Below, in pieces: positions 1 to 6,724 of a DNA stretch of 64,000 nt. Position numbers and translations under genes: made by a program. The notes beneath the pieces were generated by a model, which ran no database searches, was not told the DNA's origin, and was given only the letters and a program-made list of their open reading frames with translations. The stretch comes from Candidatus Aalborgicola danicus (lineage in GTDB: Bacteria; Pseudomonadota; Gammaproteobacteria; Burkholderiales; Burkholderiaceae_C). The stretch spans positions 62,001 through 126,000 of the forward strand of contig JADJBC010000041.1 of the NCBI GenBank assembly GCA_016703945.1, in the 5' to 3' direction. The first letter of the stretch is position 1. Every line of letters begins with the position of its first letter.

Positions 1-1406
1 GGGTTGTTCGCGACCCAGGTCTGTAAATTCTGAATCGAACGGGCCAGGCCGCTGGTTGCCTTGGCGTCCTTCGGGTTTGTGCGGGCGTCAGTCGCTTCAG
101 CCGCATCAGTCGAAGTTGCCTGCACCCACGCCTGCGCTTCAAGAAACAACACGGCCCGACCGCGCGTGTCTGGGGTAGCACCGGTATCTCCCAGCAGCCG
201 AATGGCGCCCGCGCTGTCGCCCTGCGCCAGCAGCAACTCGACGCCGAGCAAGTGGGCCAGTCGCTCTGCCGCCGCGTCACTGCGCACACGTTCGTTCAGA
301 CGCCGCCACAACGCTTGCGCTTGTGGGTAGTCTCGAAACCGGACAGCGGCCAACACAGCACCGTACAGTGCCCCCGCCTGCTGCGCCGCCGACATCCGGC
401 CCATCGACGCGGGCTCAACCTCTGTGGCCCAATTGCGCAACGCGCCGACCGCCGAGTTGGACAAGACGCGTGCGCGCGCAGAAACCATGGCATGGTCCAT
501 TTCCTGAAGATTCTTGCGGGATGAGGGCCGATCGCTCGGTTCGCCGTCGGCCTGGTCAATGCGCGACTGCATGTCCGCCATGCGCTCGGTACTCAGCGGG
601 TGGCTGCGCAGGTAGGGAAAATTGTCGGAGTCATTCAGCCGCGAGGATTGTTGCAGTTTGGCAAACATGGACACAAAACCCTGTGGCGCAAAGCCGGCCT
701 GGCCGGCAACCCCAAACCCCACCCGATCCGCCTCCCGCTCCATGTCACGCGAGAAATTGAGCTGGCTTTGGGCACCCACCGCCTGCCCGCCAACGATCAT
801 GGCGTTAGCCGCGCCGGGGTTCTTGCTGGCTGCCAGTATTCCTAGCACCATGGCACCAAGCAGCCACGGCGCCTGTTGGCTTTGGCGGGTCATCATGCGT
901 GCGATGTGACGTTGGGTGACATGGCTTAACTCGTGGGCCATGACGGAAGCCAATTCGTCGCGGCTGCTGACGACACCAATCAAGCCCAGGTGCAGGCCAA
1001 AATACGCGCCCGGCAGGGCAAAGGCGTTGACCGAACGGTCGCGGCCCAACAGAATTTCCCAAGCGTAGGCCTCGTCCAGTTCCGGGCTCAAGTCACCGCT
1101 CTGGCGCGCTGCCGCGAGCAGGGGCTGCCAGATGCCCTGCACGTATTCCATCAAGACGGCATCGTCCACATAGTCTGCATCGCGGTACAGCTCGCGGGCG
1201 ATACGATCGCCCAGGGTACGTTCCGAGCCGGGCGTCATGTCGGAGCCGTCACCCAAATTGGGCAAGGACGCTGCGGGAGCGGTGACCCGGCCGGTAGCCA
1301 CCTGCGCCAAGCCTTCGGCAGGACTGGTGGCTGCTATAAAACAGATAGCGCCTTGTGCAACAGCTACGAGGGCTAGAGCACGATTTTTCTTAAGAAATTG
1401 ATTCAA
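1..1406 (-). CDS. M48 family metalloprotease, BepA/YfgC-like (C-terminus off the left edge)
   Basis: Probable periplasmic zinc endopeptidase of the M48/BepA type, which degrades misassembled outer-membrane proteins. 468 residues are visible and the frame is open to base 1, so the C-terminal TPR-like part is incomplete. A hydrophobic N-terminus (about residues 8-26) looks like a signal peptide. The zinc motif HELSH is at residues 158-162, followed by the FSRDMEREAD segment that supplies the third ligand. The best start is TTG at 1406-1404, which overlaps the stop of the upstream pilin accessory gene by 4 nt (TTGA), so the two are probably translationally coupled. The signal-peptide core is encoded by a copy of the 54-nt repeat (1333-1386). 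The family call is firm; the BepA assignment is inferred from the TPR-like C-terminal region. Confidence 0.85.
   Translation of the reverse strand, partial: MNQFLKKNRALALVAVAQGAICFIAATSPAEGLAQVATGRVTAPAASLPNLGDGSDMTPGSERTLGDRIARELYRDADYVDDAVLMEYVQGIWQPLLAAARQSGDLSPELDEAYAWEILLGRDRSVNAFALPGAYFGLHLGLIGVVSSRDELASVMAHELSHVTQRHIARMMTRQSQQAPWLLGAMVLGILAASKNPGAANAMIVGGQAVGAQSQLNFSRDMEREADRVGFGVAGQAGFAPQGFVSMFAKLQQSSRLNDSDNFPYLRSHPLSTERMADMQSRIDQADGEPSDRPSSRKNLQEMDHAMVSARARVLSNSAVGALRNWATEVEPASMGRMSAAQQAGALYGAVLAAVRFRDYPQAQALWRRLNERVRSDAAAERLAHLLGVELLLAQGDSAGAIRLLGDTGATPDTRGRAVLFLEAQAWVQATSTDAAEATDARTNPKDAKATSGLARSIQNLQTWVANN
1333..1386 (+). repeat. 54-nt dispersed repeat, copy a (inside the M48 protease gene)
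   Basis: Begins GCTATAAAA and carries the conserved core ACGAGGGCTAGAG, ending CGATTT. It aligns without gaps to seven other copies in this window. The host gene reads it on the minus strand as NRALALVAVAQGAICFIA, which forms the hydrophobic core of the signal peptide. Confidence 0.75.
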
Positions 1407-2194
1407 AACGAGTCCAGTGGCATGGTGCCGATCACGCTGGCATTGGCGGGGTCCAGAAAGACGGTCCAGAACACATTGCGACCTGTCAGAGGCAGGTACA
1501 GCGCAGTTTCCGGTTTACGCCCGGCAGCGGTCACGATTCGGTCTATCTCTGCCGCGCTATCGGGGTACCGAGTTTTCAGTGTGCTGACAGGCTGGGCCAC
1601 TTGCAGGATTCTGGGCACCGCATCGGCATAGGGCTGCCACAGATCGGGTCTGGCTGACAGGGACACACCTTGCAAAGCAGCCAATGTGGCGTTCATGCTT
1701 TCCTTGTCATCCCGAAAAGGCCGCACGGCCAGCAGCGTGGGGCCAGTCAGCGGCAGCGCCTGGACACCTGGTGGTGTCCGCTCCAACAACTCGTTGGGAA
1801 TGTCGACCCCGTGGACCACACGAAACCGGTCGATCTCAAAAACCATGTGGACCGGCCGTGCGACGCTGACAGTCCACAGGCCATAGGCCAAGGCGGCGAG
1901 CTGGATCAACACAACAATGACAAGGTCTCGGCGCAGTTCGGTCCAGGGCTTGGCCCGGTTGAATACGGCCAGTGTAATCAACGGCCCCAGAATCACATCG
2001 ACCGTGACCACCAGCAAAAATAGCTCCCGGCCACCGGAAATCTCGCGGTAGGGATAGGGATACCAAATACCAAAGACCAGCAGCGCTGCGGCCAAAGCAA
2101 TCACAAGGCTCAGGCCGAGGTGGATGCCGCTGGCCCGGAGTCGGTCACGCCAAAAGGTAGATGTTGTCAACAACATAGTCGGATGATGCTTCAA
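1403..2194 (-). CDS. Type IV pilin accessory protein, TfpX/TfpZ-like
   Basis: A 263-residue membrane protein resembling the TfpX/TfpY/TfpZ accessory proteins that accompany particular pilin alleles and help pilin surface display. Visible are a first membrane segment near residues 27-45, a second around 60-78 (LFLLVVTVDVILGPLITLAVF) and a third around 91-108, followed by a soluble domain of about 150 residues. The start is TTG at 2194; ATG six codons downstream is an alternative. It is separated from the pglL-pilA genes only by moaC, which supports a pilin role. Its stop overlaps the start of the M48 protease. The family call comes from overall sequence character; the exact subgroup is not resolved. 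Confidence 0.75.
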   Translation of the reverse strand: MKHHPTMLLTTSTFWRDRLRASGIHLGLSLVIALAAALLVFGIWYPYPYREISGGRELFLLVVTVDVILGPLITLAVFNRAKPWTELRRDLVIVVLIQLAALAYGLWTVSVARPVHMVFEIDRFRVVHGVDIPNELLERTPPGVQALPLTGPTLLAVRPFRDDKESMNATLAALQGVSLSARPDLWQPYADAVPRILQVAQPVSTLKTRYPDSAAEIDRIVTAAGRKPETALYLPLTGRNVFWTVFLDPANASVIGTMPLDSF

Positions 2195-2306
2195 GTTGGT
2201 TCAAGGGGGCGCCCCACACAGATGAAGGTCAGGTAAAGTTGGACCCCAAGCATTTACGGTCATGGACCGTATTTTCAAGTCCGCTCGTTTCTGCCGTCAC
2301 CCACGT

Positions 2307-2795
2307 ATGTCCACATTGACCCATTTTGACACCACCGGCCAGGCCCACATGGTGGACGTTGCAGCCAAGCCTGCCTCCCATCGCATCGCTGTGGCCAGCG
2401 GCCGCATCGAGATGTTGCCTGAGACTTTGGCACTGATTGCTTCGGGCGACGCCAAGAAGGGGGATGTGCTGGGCATTGCCCGCATTGCGGGCATCCAGGG
2501 CGCCAAGAGAACCAGCGAATTGATCCCATTGTGCCACCCCATCGCCTTGACCCGCGTTGCAGTGGAGTTTGAGGTCGTTCTTGCCGACGCCCTGTTTCCT
2601 GCCCATGTGACGTGTCGTGCAACCGCCGAAACGGTGGGTCCAACAGGTGTTGAGATGGAAGCCCTGACTGCGGTTCAGGTGGCGCTGCTGACCATTTACG
2701 ACATGTGCAAAGCCGTCGACCGCGGCATGGCGATACAGCAAGTGCGGCTTCTGGAGAAACACGGCGGCAAGTCAGGGAGCTTCGTCTTGGGCTGA
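2307..2795 (+). CDS. moaC: Cyclic pyranopterin monophosphate synthase MoaC
   Basis: Catalyses the second half of the first step of molybdenum cofactor synthesis, converting the MoaA product to cyclic pyranopterin monophosphate. The protein has 162 residues, the normal MoaC length, with the hallmarks LIPLCHPIALT and GVEMEALTAVQVALLTIYDMCKA. ATG at 2307 is preferred over an in-frame ATG at 2262 because family members begin with a short segment before THFDxxGxAxMVDV. Its last 24 nt overlap convergently with the 3' end of the minus-strand oligosaccharyltransferase gene. A second molybdopterin gene, mobB, lies at 40.9 kb and is not linked. Confidence 0.95.
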   Translation: MSTLTHFDTTGQAHMVDVAAKPASHRIAVASGRIEMLPETLALIASGDAKKGDVLGIARIAGIQGAKRTSELIPLCHPIALTRVAVEFEVVLADALFPAHVTCRATAETVGPTGVEMEALTAVQVALLTIYDMCKAVDRGMAIQQVRLLEKHGGKSGSFVLG

Positions 2796-4268
2796 GTCCG
2801 ACATCCATCGGAGGTAGGCGTCCGGGAAGGCCGCTCGGTAGCGCACGCGGTACGACGCAGCTTCGTCATCGAGGCCCAACAGGTCTGCGCTGGCTATCAA
2901 TTTTTCGACTACGCGCGGTTCGGGAGAGAAATGCAGCAATTGCAATCCCATGCTGTGCAGTGCCTGGGCATTGGCAGGGGTGAGGGCTGTGGTTGTGAAT
3001 TCGGCAAACGCCACCTGGTTTGAAAACAAGCGTGAGCCTCGCACTTTGTCGAGGGTGTTCTCTTGGTATGCGGGACTGCGTGCAGACGCTGACAAATAGA
3101 GCTGACTGACACGCCAATAGTCGAACCCCGCCCATGCGATGGTTGCTATGCAAATGACAGCTATAAGTATCGATTTAACGGGGGCTATGTGTGCATTTGT
3201 CGGTATGACTTTGCACAACAAACCGATACTCAGCAAGGCCGCCATTTGAAAAGGACCGTACCAGAGAGGGTACTCCAGCAGGCTGTGCACCGCGATGACC
3301 GCCAGCACACCCCAAGCCAACTGACGGGTAGGATCCGTCTCGCGCCAGGGCCGGGACCGCACAACCGCCCACACCAGCACGCCACACGCCGTCAGCGCAA
3401 AAGGCACTCCCAGTTCAACCGCCAAATGCAGTGGCAGGTTGTGTGCGTTATCCAGGATGTCGCAGAATCGCTCTCCCGGATAAAGGGTCATAAAGTGCGC
3501 GTAGTCAAGCTCACCCCAGCCCCAACCCAGCCAGGGCTTTTGGGTGATCAGGTGCAAAACGTTGGACCACAAAATGGTGCGACTGGCGCAGCCCGCGTCC
3601 TCGCTCAGACGCCCCAACAAACCATCAGCATGCACGCCGGTCACCGTGGTCAGCAACCCAGGTAGAAACAATACGGACATCAAGTAAATTGCAATGCTGG
3701 CAAAGGCCATTGCGACTGATTGCCACTGCTGACGCTGGCGCCAAACAATTGCCAGCACCAACACAAACATCCATTGCAACAGGCCGGTGCGGGAGCCCGA
3801 CGCGGCGTTGCCCATAGCCAAAAGGACAACATAGATGGTCGCCAGCATCACGAAAGCCTGGTCAGTTCCCCATTTGCCAAATACTTGAGAACGCACGCGT
3901 TGCGACAACAGCCACAGCCAGGCCAACAGTCCGATGCTGGTCAATGTGGCGAATTGGTTTCGCTGCCGGAGGTTTGCGTAGGCCTCTCCCACTTGCGCAT
4001 GGTTGACCCATTGGCCGAGCCATCGGGCTAGGTCGAAAAACTGCAGCAGGCCAATGACGGCACTGATGACAGCCGCAGCGACCCACACCGTTGCAACGAC
4101 CCTCACCGAGAGTCTGTCACTCAGCAACCAGGCACAGACCGCACAAAATGCTGAGAACAACCACGGAACAACCCCTGGTGTCGGGCCGCCACTGAACGGA
4201 TTGAGCCACGGCAGCAGGAGAGCAATTCCTGCCAGCGACCGCGCCAGCATCGTGTGCCGAAGGTTCAT
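2772..4268 (-). CDS. pglL: PglL-type pilin O-oligosaccharyltransferase, second tandem copy
   Basis: A 498-residue polytopic membrane protein of the Wzy/PglL fold, expected to transfer lipid-linked glycan to pilin in the periplasm. It has about ten hydrophobic segments and the large periplasmic loop with the AHNLPLHLAVELG motif typical of Wzy_C/PglL enzymes (compare AHN in the upstream paralogue). A soluble C-terminal region follows, as in Wzy_C_2 proteins. Its ATG overlaps the stop of the upstream copy by 4 nt (4265-4268). A 54-nt repeat (3145-3198) encodes part of a late membrane segment. The 3' end overlaps moaC by 24 nt. The pilin target is inferred from the adjacent pilA. Confidence 0.8.
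   Translation of the reverse strand: MNLRHTMLARSLAGIALLLPWLNPFSGGPTPGVVPWLFSAFCAVCAWLLSDRLSVRVVATVWVAAAVISAVIGLLQFFDLARWLGQWVNHAQVGEAYANLRQRNQFATLTSIGLLAWLWLLSQRVRSQVFGKWGTDQAFVMLATIYVVLLAMGNAASGSRTGLLQWMFVLVLAIVWRQRQQWQSVAMAFASIAIYLMSVLFLPGLLTTVTGVHADGLLGRLSEDAGCASRTILWSNVLHLITQKPWLGWGWGELDYAHFMTLYPGERFCDILDNAHNLPLHLAVELGVPFALTACGVLVWAVVRSRPWRETDPTRQLAWGVLAVIAVHSLLEYPLWYGPFQMAALLSIGLLCKVIPTNAHIAPVKSILIAVICIATIAWAGFDYWRVSQLYLSASARSPAYQENTLDKVRGSRLFSNQVAFAEFTTTALTPANAQALHSMGLQLLHFSPEPRVVEKLIASADLLGLDDEAASYRVRYRAAFPDAYLRWMSDSAQDEAP
3145..3198 (+). repeat. 54-nt dispersed repeat, copy b (inside the second pglL gene)
   Basis: The most diverged copy, but it aligns without gaps from GCTATGCAAATGACAGCTAT to the core ACGGGGGCTA and the terminal GCATTT. 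Read on the minus strand it gives NAHIAPVKSILIAVICIA, in the same frame as copies a and g, and contributes to a transmembrane helix. Confidence 0.5.
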
Positions 4269-5974
4269 GGCAACTTGAGGTTACGCAATTGCGGGTATTT
4301 TTCCTCCGCCAGAGTTTCCCACTGGGCCTTGATACGCGCATAAGCCGCCGCCTCATGCATCGCACGCATGATGTTCAGTTGTCTCAACGCTTCCTCAGAG
4401 TTGCCGTTCAGTGCAAGCGACAGGGCGTATCTATTTTGGGTGGCAGTCCATGGAAAGCGCATGGCGACCTGGCGTACCTCTTCAATTGTTTCGATGGGCA
4501 TTGAAGGTATGGGCACCACTCGTGCCACATTCAGTAGCGCGTCCAGTTGGGTCAATAGGTGAATACGTGGGCGCTGGTAGTCTGCGGGTGTCTGGCCTAC
4601 ATGCAATGCTTCAAACCTTGCAACTGGAAAGTCTTCTTCAATCGATATGTATTCAAACACACTCCAAACCGACACGAAAACGATCGCAGCCGACACCACT
4701 ACGGTCAACCGTAAAGGTGGGCGCACCACTGCAAAAGGCGCGACTCTACTCTCCAATATTCCCACGGAGAACATGATGGGCGCCAATAGGTAAGCATAGG
4801 CGAATGGGAATTCGAGCAAGGAGTGAATTCCAAAAGGAAGTATCAAGGCAATGCAATACCAGCTAGTCAGGTCTTGGACCATAGTGGCCCGTCGGTAGAA
4901 CCAAGCGCAGCCAGCGATCACCAGCAAGAATGTGAGCGGCAAGCCCATTCCGACTGCCAAGTCCAAGACGACATTGTGAGCGTATGTGAAGGGTTCGGCC
5001 AGGCTTTGGGTTCCTAAGACTGAATTGTGTGCAGTCGATACTTCTCGAAGACCCCAGCCAAACCACGGTCGCTGCAAGGCTGCATCCCAGAGTTGTAGCC
5101 ATACGACGGGCCTAGTGCCTGTAGCGGTGCTCACTGTCGCGTCGCCGATTGCAGTCATGCCTGATATCTGGACCGTATTGAAAAGTGTTGGCCAGAACCA
5201 GAGTAAAAGCAATGACAGGGCTATCCACGCGCCAAGGACTGGGGGTCGCAATTTGAAGTCCAAAGCGCGGTATTTCGCGACCCACCAAAGTGATACCAAT
5301 AACAGACTCATGCCGCCTGTTCGCGACTCCGTTGTTGCAACGCCAATCACCAAAACGACTGCGGCCGGGACTGCTACCAGTGCCGTGACATGTCGCCTTT
5401 CAAACAAATAGACAAGGCTAACTATTCCAAACAGAATCAAGGTTGCCAATTGATTGGGTTGCGCCAAATTTCCACCCGGTCTACGCAGCGCGGGCATGCG
5501 CAAGATCCACTCAGCATCACTCCAGACATTGAGCACTTGAATGAGTGCAATAACGGCAGAGGAAAGCGCTCCAACCAGGAGTAGGCAGGCAGACCATTCC
5601 AGAATGTTGCGTTGTTGTCTTAGGGGCAAATGGGATTCACTGTCCCGGCATGCGAGATTGAATCCAGTTGCCAACGATCCGATGCAAACGGCCATATAGA
5701 ACAGCAGAACAATCGCATCACCGAAGTAGTTGATTTGACCTGCAAAGAACTGTGCAACTACGACCGCGCTCAAACCCAAAAATGGCCATGCTGCCAGTGG
5801 GATGGCTATGGCATTACCGCTACCCCGAAATTTCTCAAAGCAAACATTCGCAAATCCGATGACCATGGCTGCAAATGCCCAAGCCTCGCTGTGCCAACTG
5901 ATCCACGGCAGAAAGTGCAGAGGAGTTAGCCACGCAGTCAGCATCAAGGCGGCACTTGTTGCATACAACGTCAT
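4265..5974 (-). CDS. pglL: PglL-type pilin O-oligosaccharyltransferase, first tandem copy
   Basis: A 569-residue polytopic protein with an N-terminal PglL_A-like segment (ALMLTAWLTPLHFLPWISWH), about ten membrane helices, the periplasmic loop motif YAHNVVLDLAVGMGLP, and a long C-terminal soluble region (about residues 420-569) like Wzy_C_2. It probably glycosylates the pilin encoded directly upstream. It lies 68 nt after pilA, behind a strong terminator, so expression depends on read-through or on its own promoter. The ATG at 5974 lacks a clear ribosome-binding site; ATG ten codons later is possible. Two adjacent PglL paralogues may act on different targets or glycans, which is inference. Confidence 0.82.
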   Translation of the reverse strand: MTLYATSAALMLTAWLTPLHFLPWISWHSEAWAFAAMVIGFANVCFEKFRGSGNAIAIPLAAWPFLGLSAVVVAQFFAGQINYFGDAIVLLFYMAVCIGSLATGFNLACRDSESHLPLRQQRNILEWSACLLLVGALSSAVIALIQVLNVWSDAEWILRMPALRRPGGNLAQPNQLATLILFGIVSLVYLFERRHVTALVAVPAAVVLVIGVATTESRTGGMSLLLVSLWWVAKYRALDFKLRPPVLGAWIALSLLLLWFWPTLFNTVQISGMTAIGDATVSTATGTRPVVWLQLWDAALQRPWFGWGLREVSTAHNSVLGTQSLAEPFTYAHNVVLDLAVGMGLPLTFLLVIAGCAWFYRRATMVQDLTSWYCIALILPFGIHSLLEFPFAYAYLLAPIMFSVGILESRVAPFAVVRPPLRLTVVVSAAIVFVSVWSVFEYISIEEDFPVARFEALHVGQTPADYQRPRIHLLTQLDALLNVARVVPIPSMPIETIEEVRQVAMRFPWTATQNRYALSLALNGNSEEALRQLNIMRAMHEAAAYARIKAQWETLAEEKYPQLRNLKLP

Positions 5975-5987
5975 GCTAATAGAATTG

Positions 5988-6015
5988 AAAAACGCCCCTT
6001 TCGGGGCGTTTTTTT
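5988..6015 (-). terminator. Rho-independent terminator after the pilin gene
   Basis: On the minus strand, the stem AACGCCCC/GGGGCGTT with a GAAA tetraloop is followed by a T run. It lies 27 nt after the pilA stop and 14 nt before the first pglL gene, so it probably keeps glycosyltransferase expression below that of the abundant pilin. A-rich and T-rich flanks on both sides could make it act in both directions. Confidence 0.9.
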
Positions 6016-6041
6016 ATCAAATGTGTTCCTTGATCAGGTGT

Positions 6042-6551
6042 TTACGCTGCGCGGCATGAACCGGGCAAATACTTGGCATCTGCACCATTCGTTGCGCCAG
6101 GGCCACACAACCAAACTGCAATGCTGCCCCCTGCAGCCACTGGAGCAGCTGCACAGGCTGCCATAGTTGTCGCTGCAGCACTTGATGAGGGACACAGTTG
6201 GACAGTACCTCCTTCGAGAGTGCCGTTCGTGCGGTTCTTAATAGCTTGGGATGTCACGGTGATCACGCCAGTAGCAGACGTGCTCACCAAGGCAACATAC
6301 TTGGAACTACCACCGGCTGTGGACGATTCACAGCCCCAACCGTCAGCTGCTGGCAAGGAACCAGAGCCAGATTGGACAATCTCTGTAATAGACGTACGGC
6401 ATTGTGACGCAGCCAAAATGACTTCAGACATCTTGGCACGCACGGTGTAGTCCTGGTAAGCAGGCAATGCCACAGCAGCCAAAATACCAATGATCGCGAC
6501 CACGATCATCAGTTCGATCAGGGTAAAACCCTTTTGCAGAGAATGCTTCAT
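6042..6551 (-). CDS. pilA: Type IV major pilin, PilA-like
   Basis: A 169-residue prepilin. The leader MKHSLQKG is followed by FTLIELMIVVAIIGILAAVALPAYQ; prepilin peptidase would cut after Gly8, giving N-terminal Phe and Glu5, as in type IVa pilins. Six cysteines follow, including a C-terminal pair in the WLCGPG and PGSC segments that would close the D-region loop. The domain is rich in Ser, Ala and Thr, compatible with O-glycosylation by the adjacent PglL enzymes. ATG at 6551 is fixed by a strong AAGGAG 7 nt upstream. A sigma-54 promoter precedes it and a terminator follows, so it is transcribed mainly alone. Confidence 0.93.
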   Translation of the reverse strand: MKHSLQKGFTLIELMIVVAIIGILAAVALPAYQDYTVRAKMSEVILAASQCRTSITEIVQSGSGSLPAADGWGCESSTAGGSSKYVALVSTSATGVITVTSQAIKNRTNGTLEGGTVQLCPSSSAAATTMAACAAAPVAAGGSIAVWLCGPGATNGADAKYLPGSCRAA

Positions 6552-6591
6552 ATAAAACTCCTTGTTTAAGAAAAGAAAGCCGATACTGAAC

Positions 6592-6607
6592 TGCAGATTC
6601 CGTGCCA
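6592..6607 (-). promoter_or_regulatory. Sigma-54 promoter of the pilin gene
   Basis: Reading the minus strand, TGGCACGGAATCTGCA matches the RpoN consensus TGGCACG-N4-TTGCA with one mismatch. GG and GC are separated by exactly 10 nt. The predicted transcription start is near 6581, leaving a leader of about 30 nt before ATG 6551. PilS-PilR/RpoN control of pilA is established in other type IVa pilus systems. Confidence 0.8.
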
Positions 6608-6701
6608 GATATTTTTCGCTCAAAAATTCGATGAAATGTCGTCAGACAGGCCGCATTCAGAACTATTCCACCGCATTTTTTGATCTTTTTGCCACTGTGC
6701 C

Positions 6702-6715
6702 TGACAAATTTGTCA
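6702..6715. promoter_or_regulatory. 14-bp palindrome upstream of pilA, candidate PilR/enhancer-binding site
   Basis: TGACAAATTTGTCA is a perfect palindrome about 95 bp upstream of the -24 element. Another TGTC lies at 6725-6728. TGTC-containing sites at this kind of distance are typical of PilR enhancer sites, but the assignment is inference. Confidence 0.45.
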
Positions 6716-6724
6716 TACTTATTG

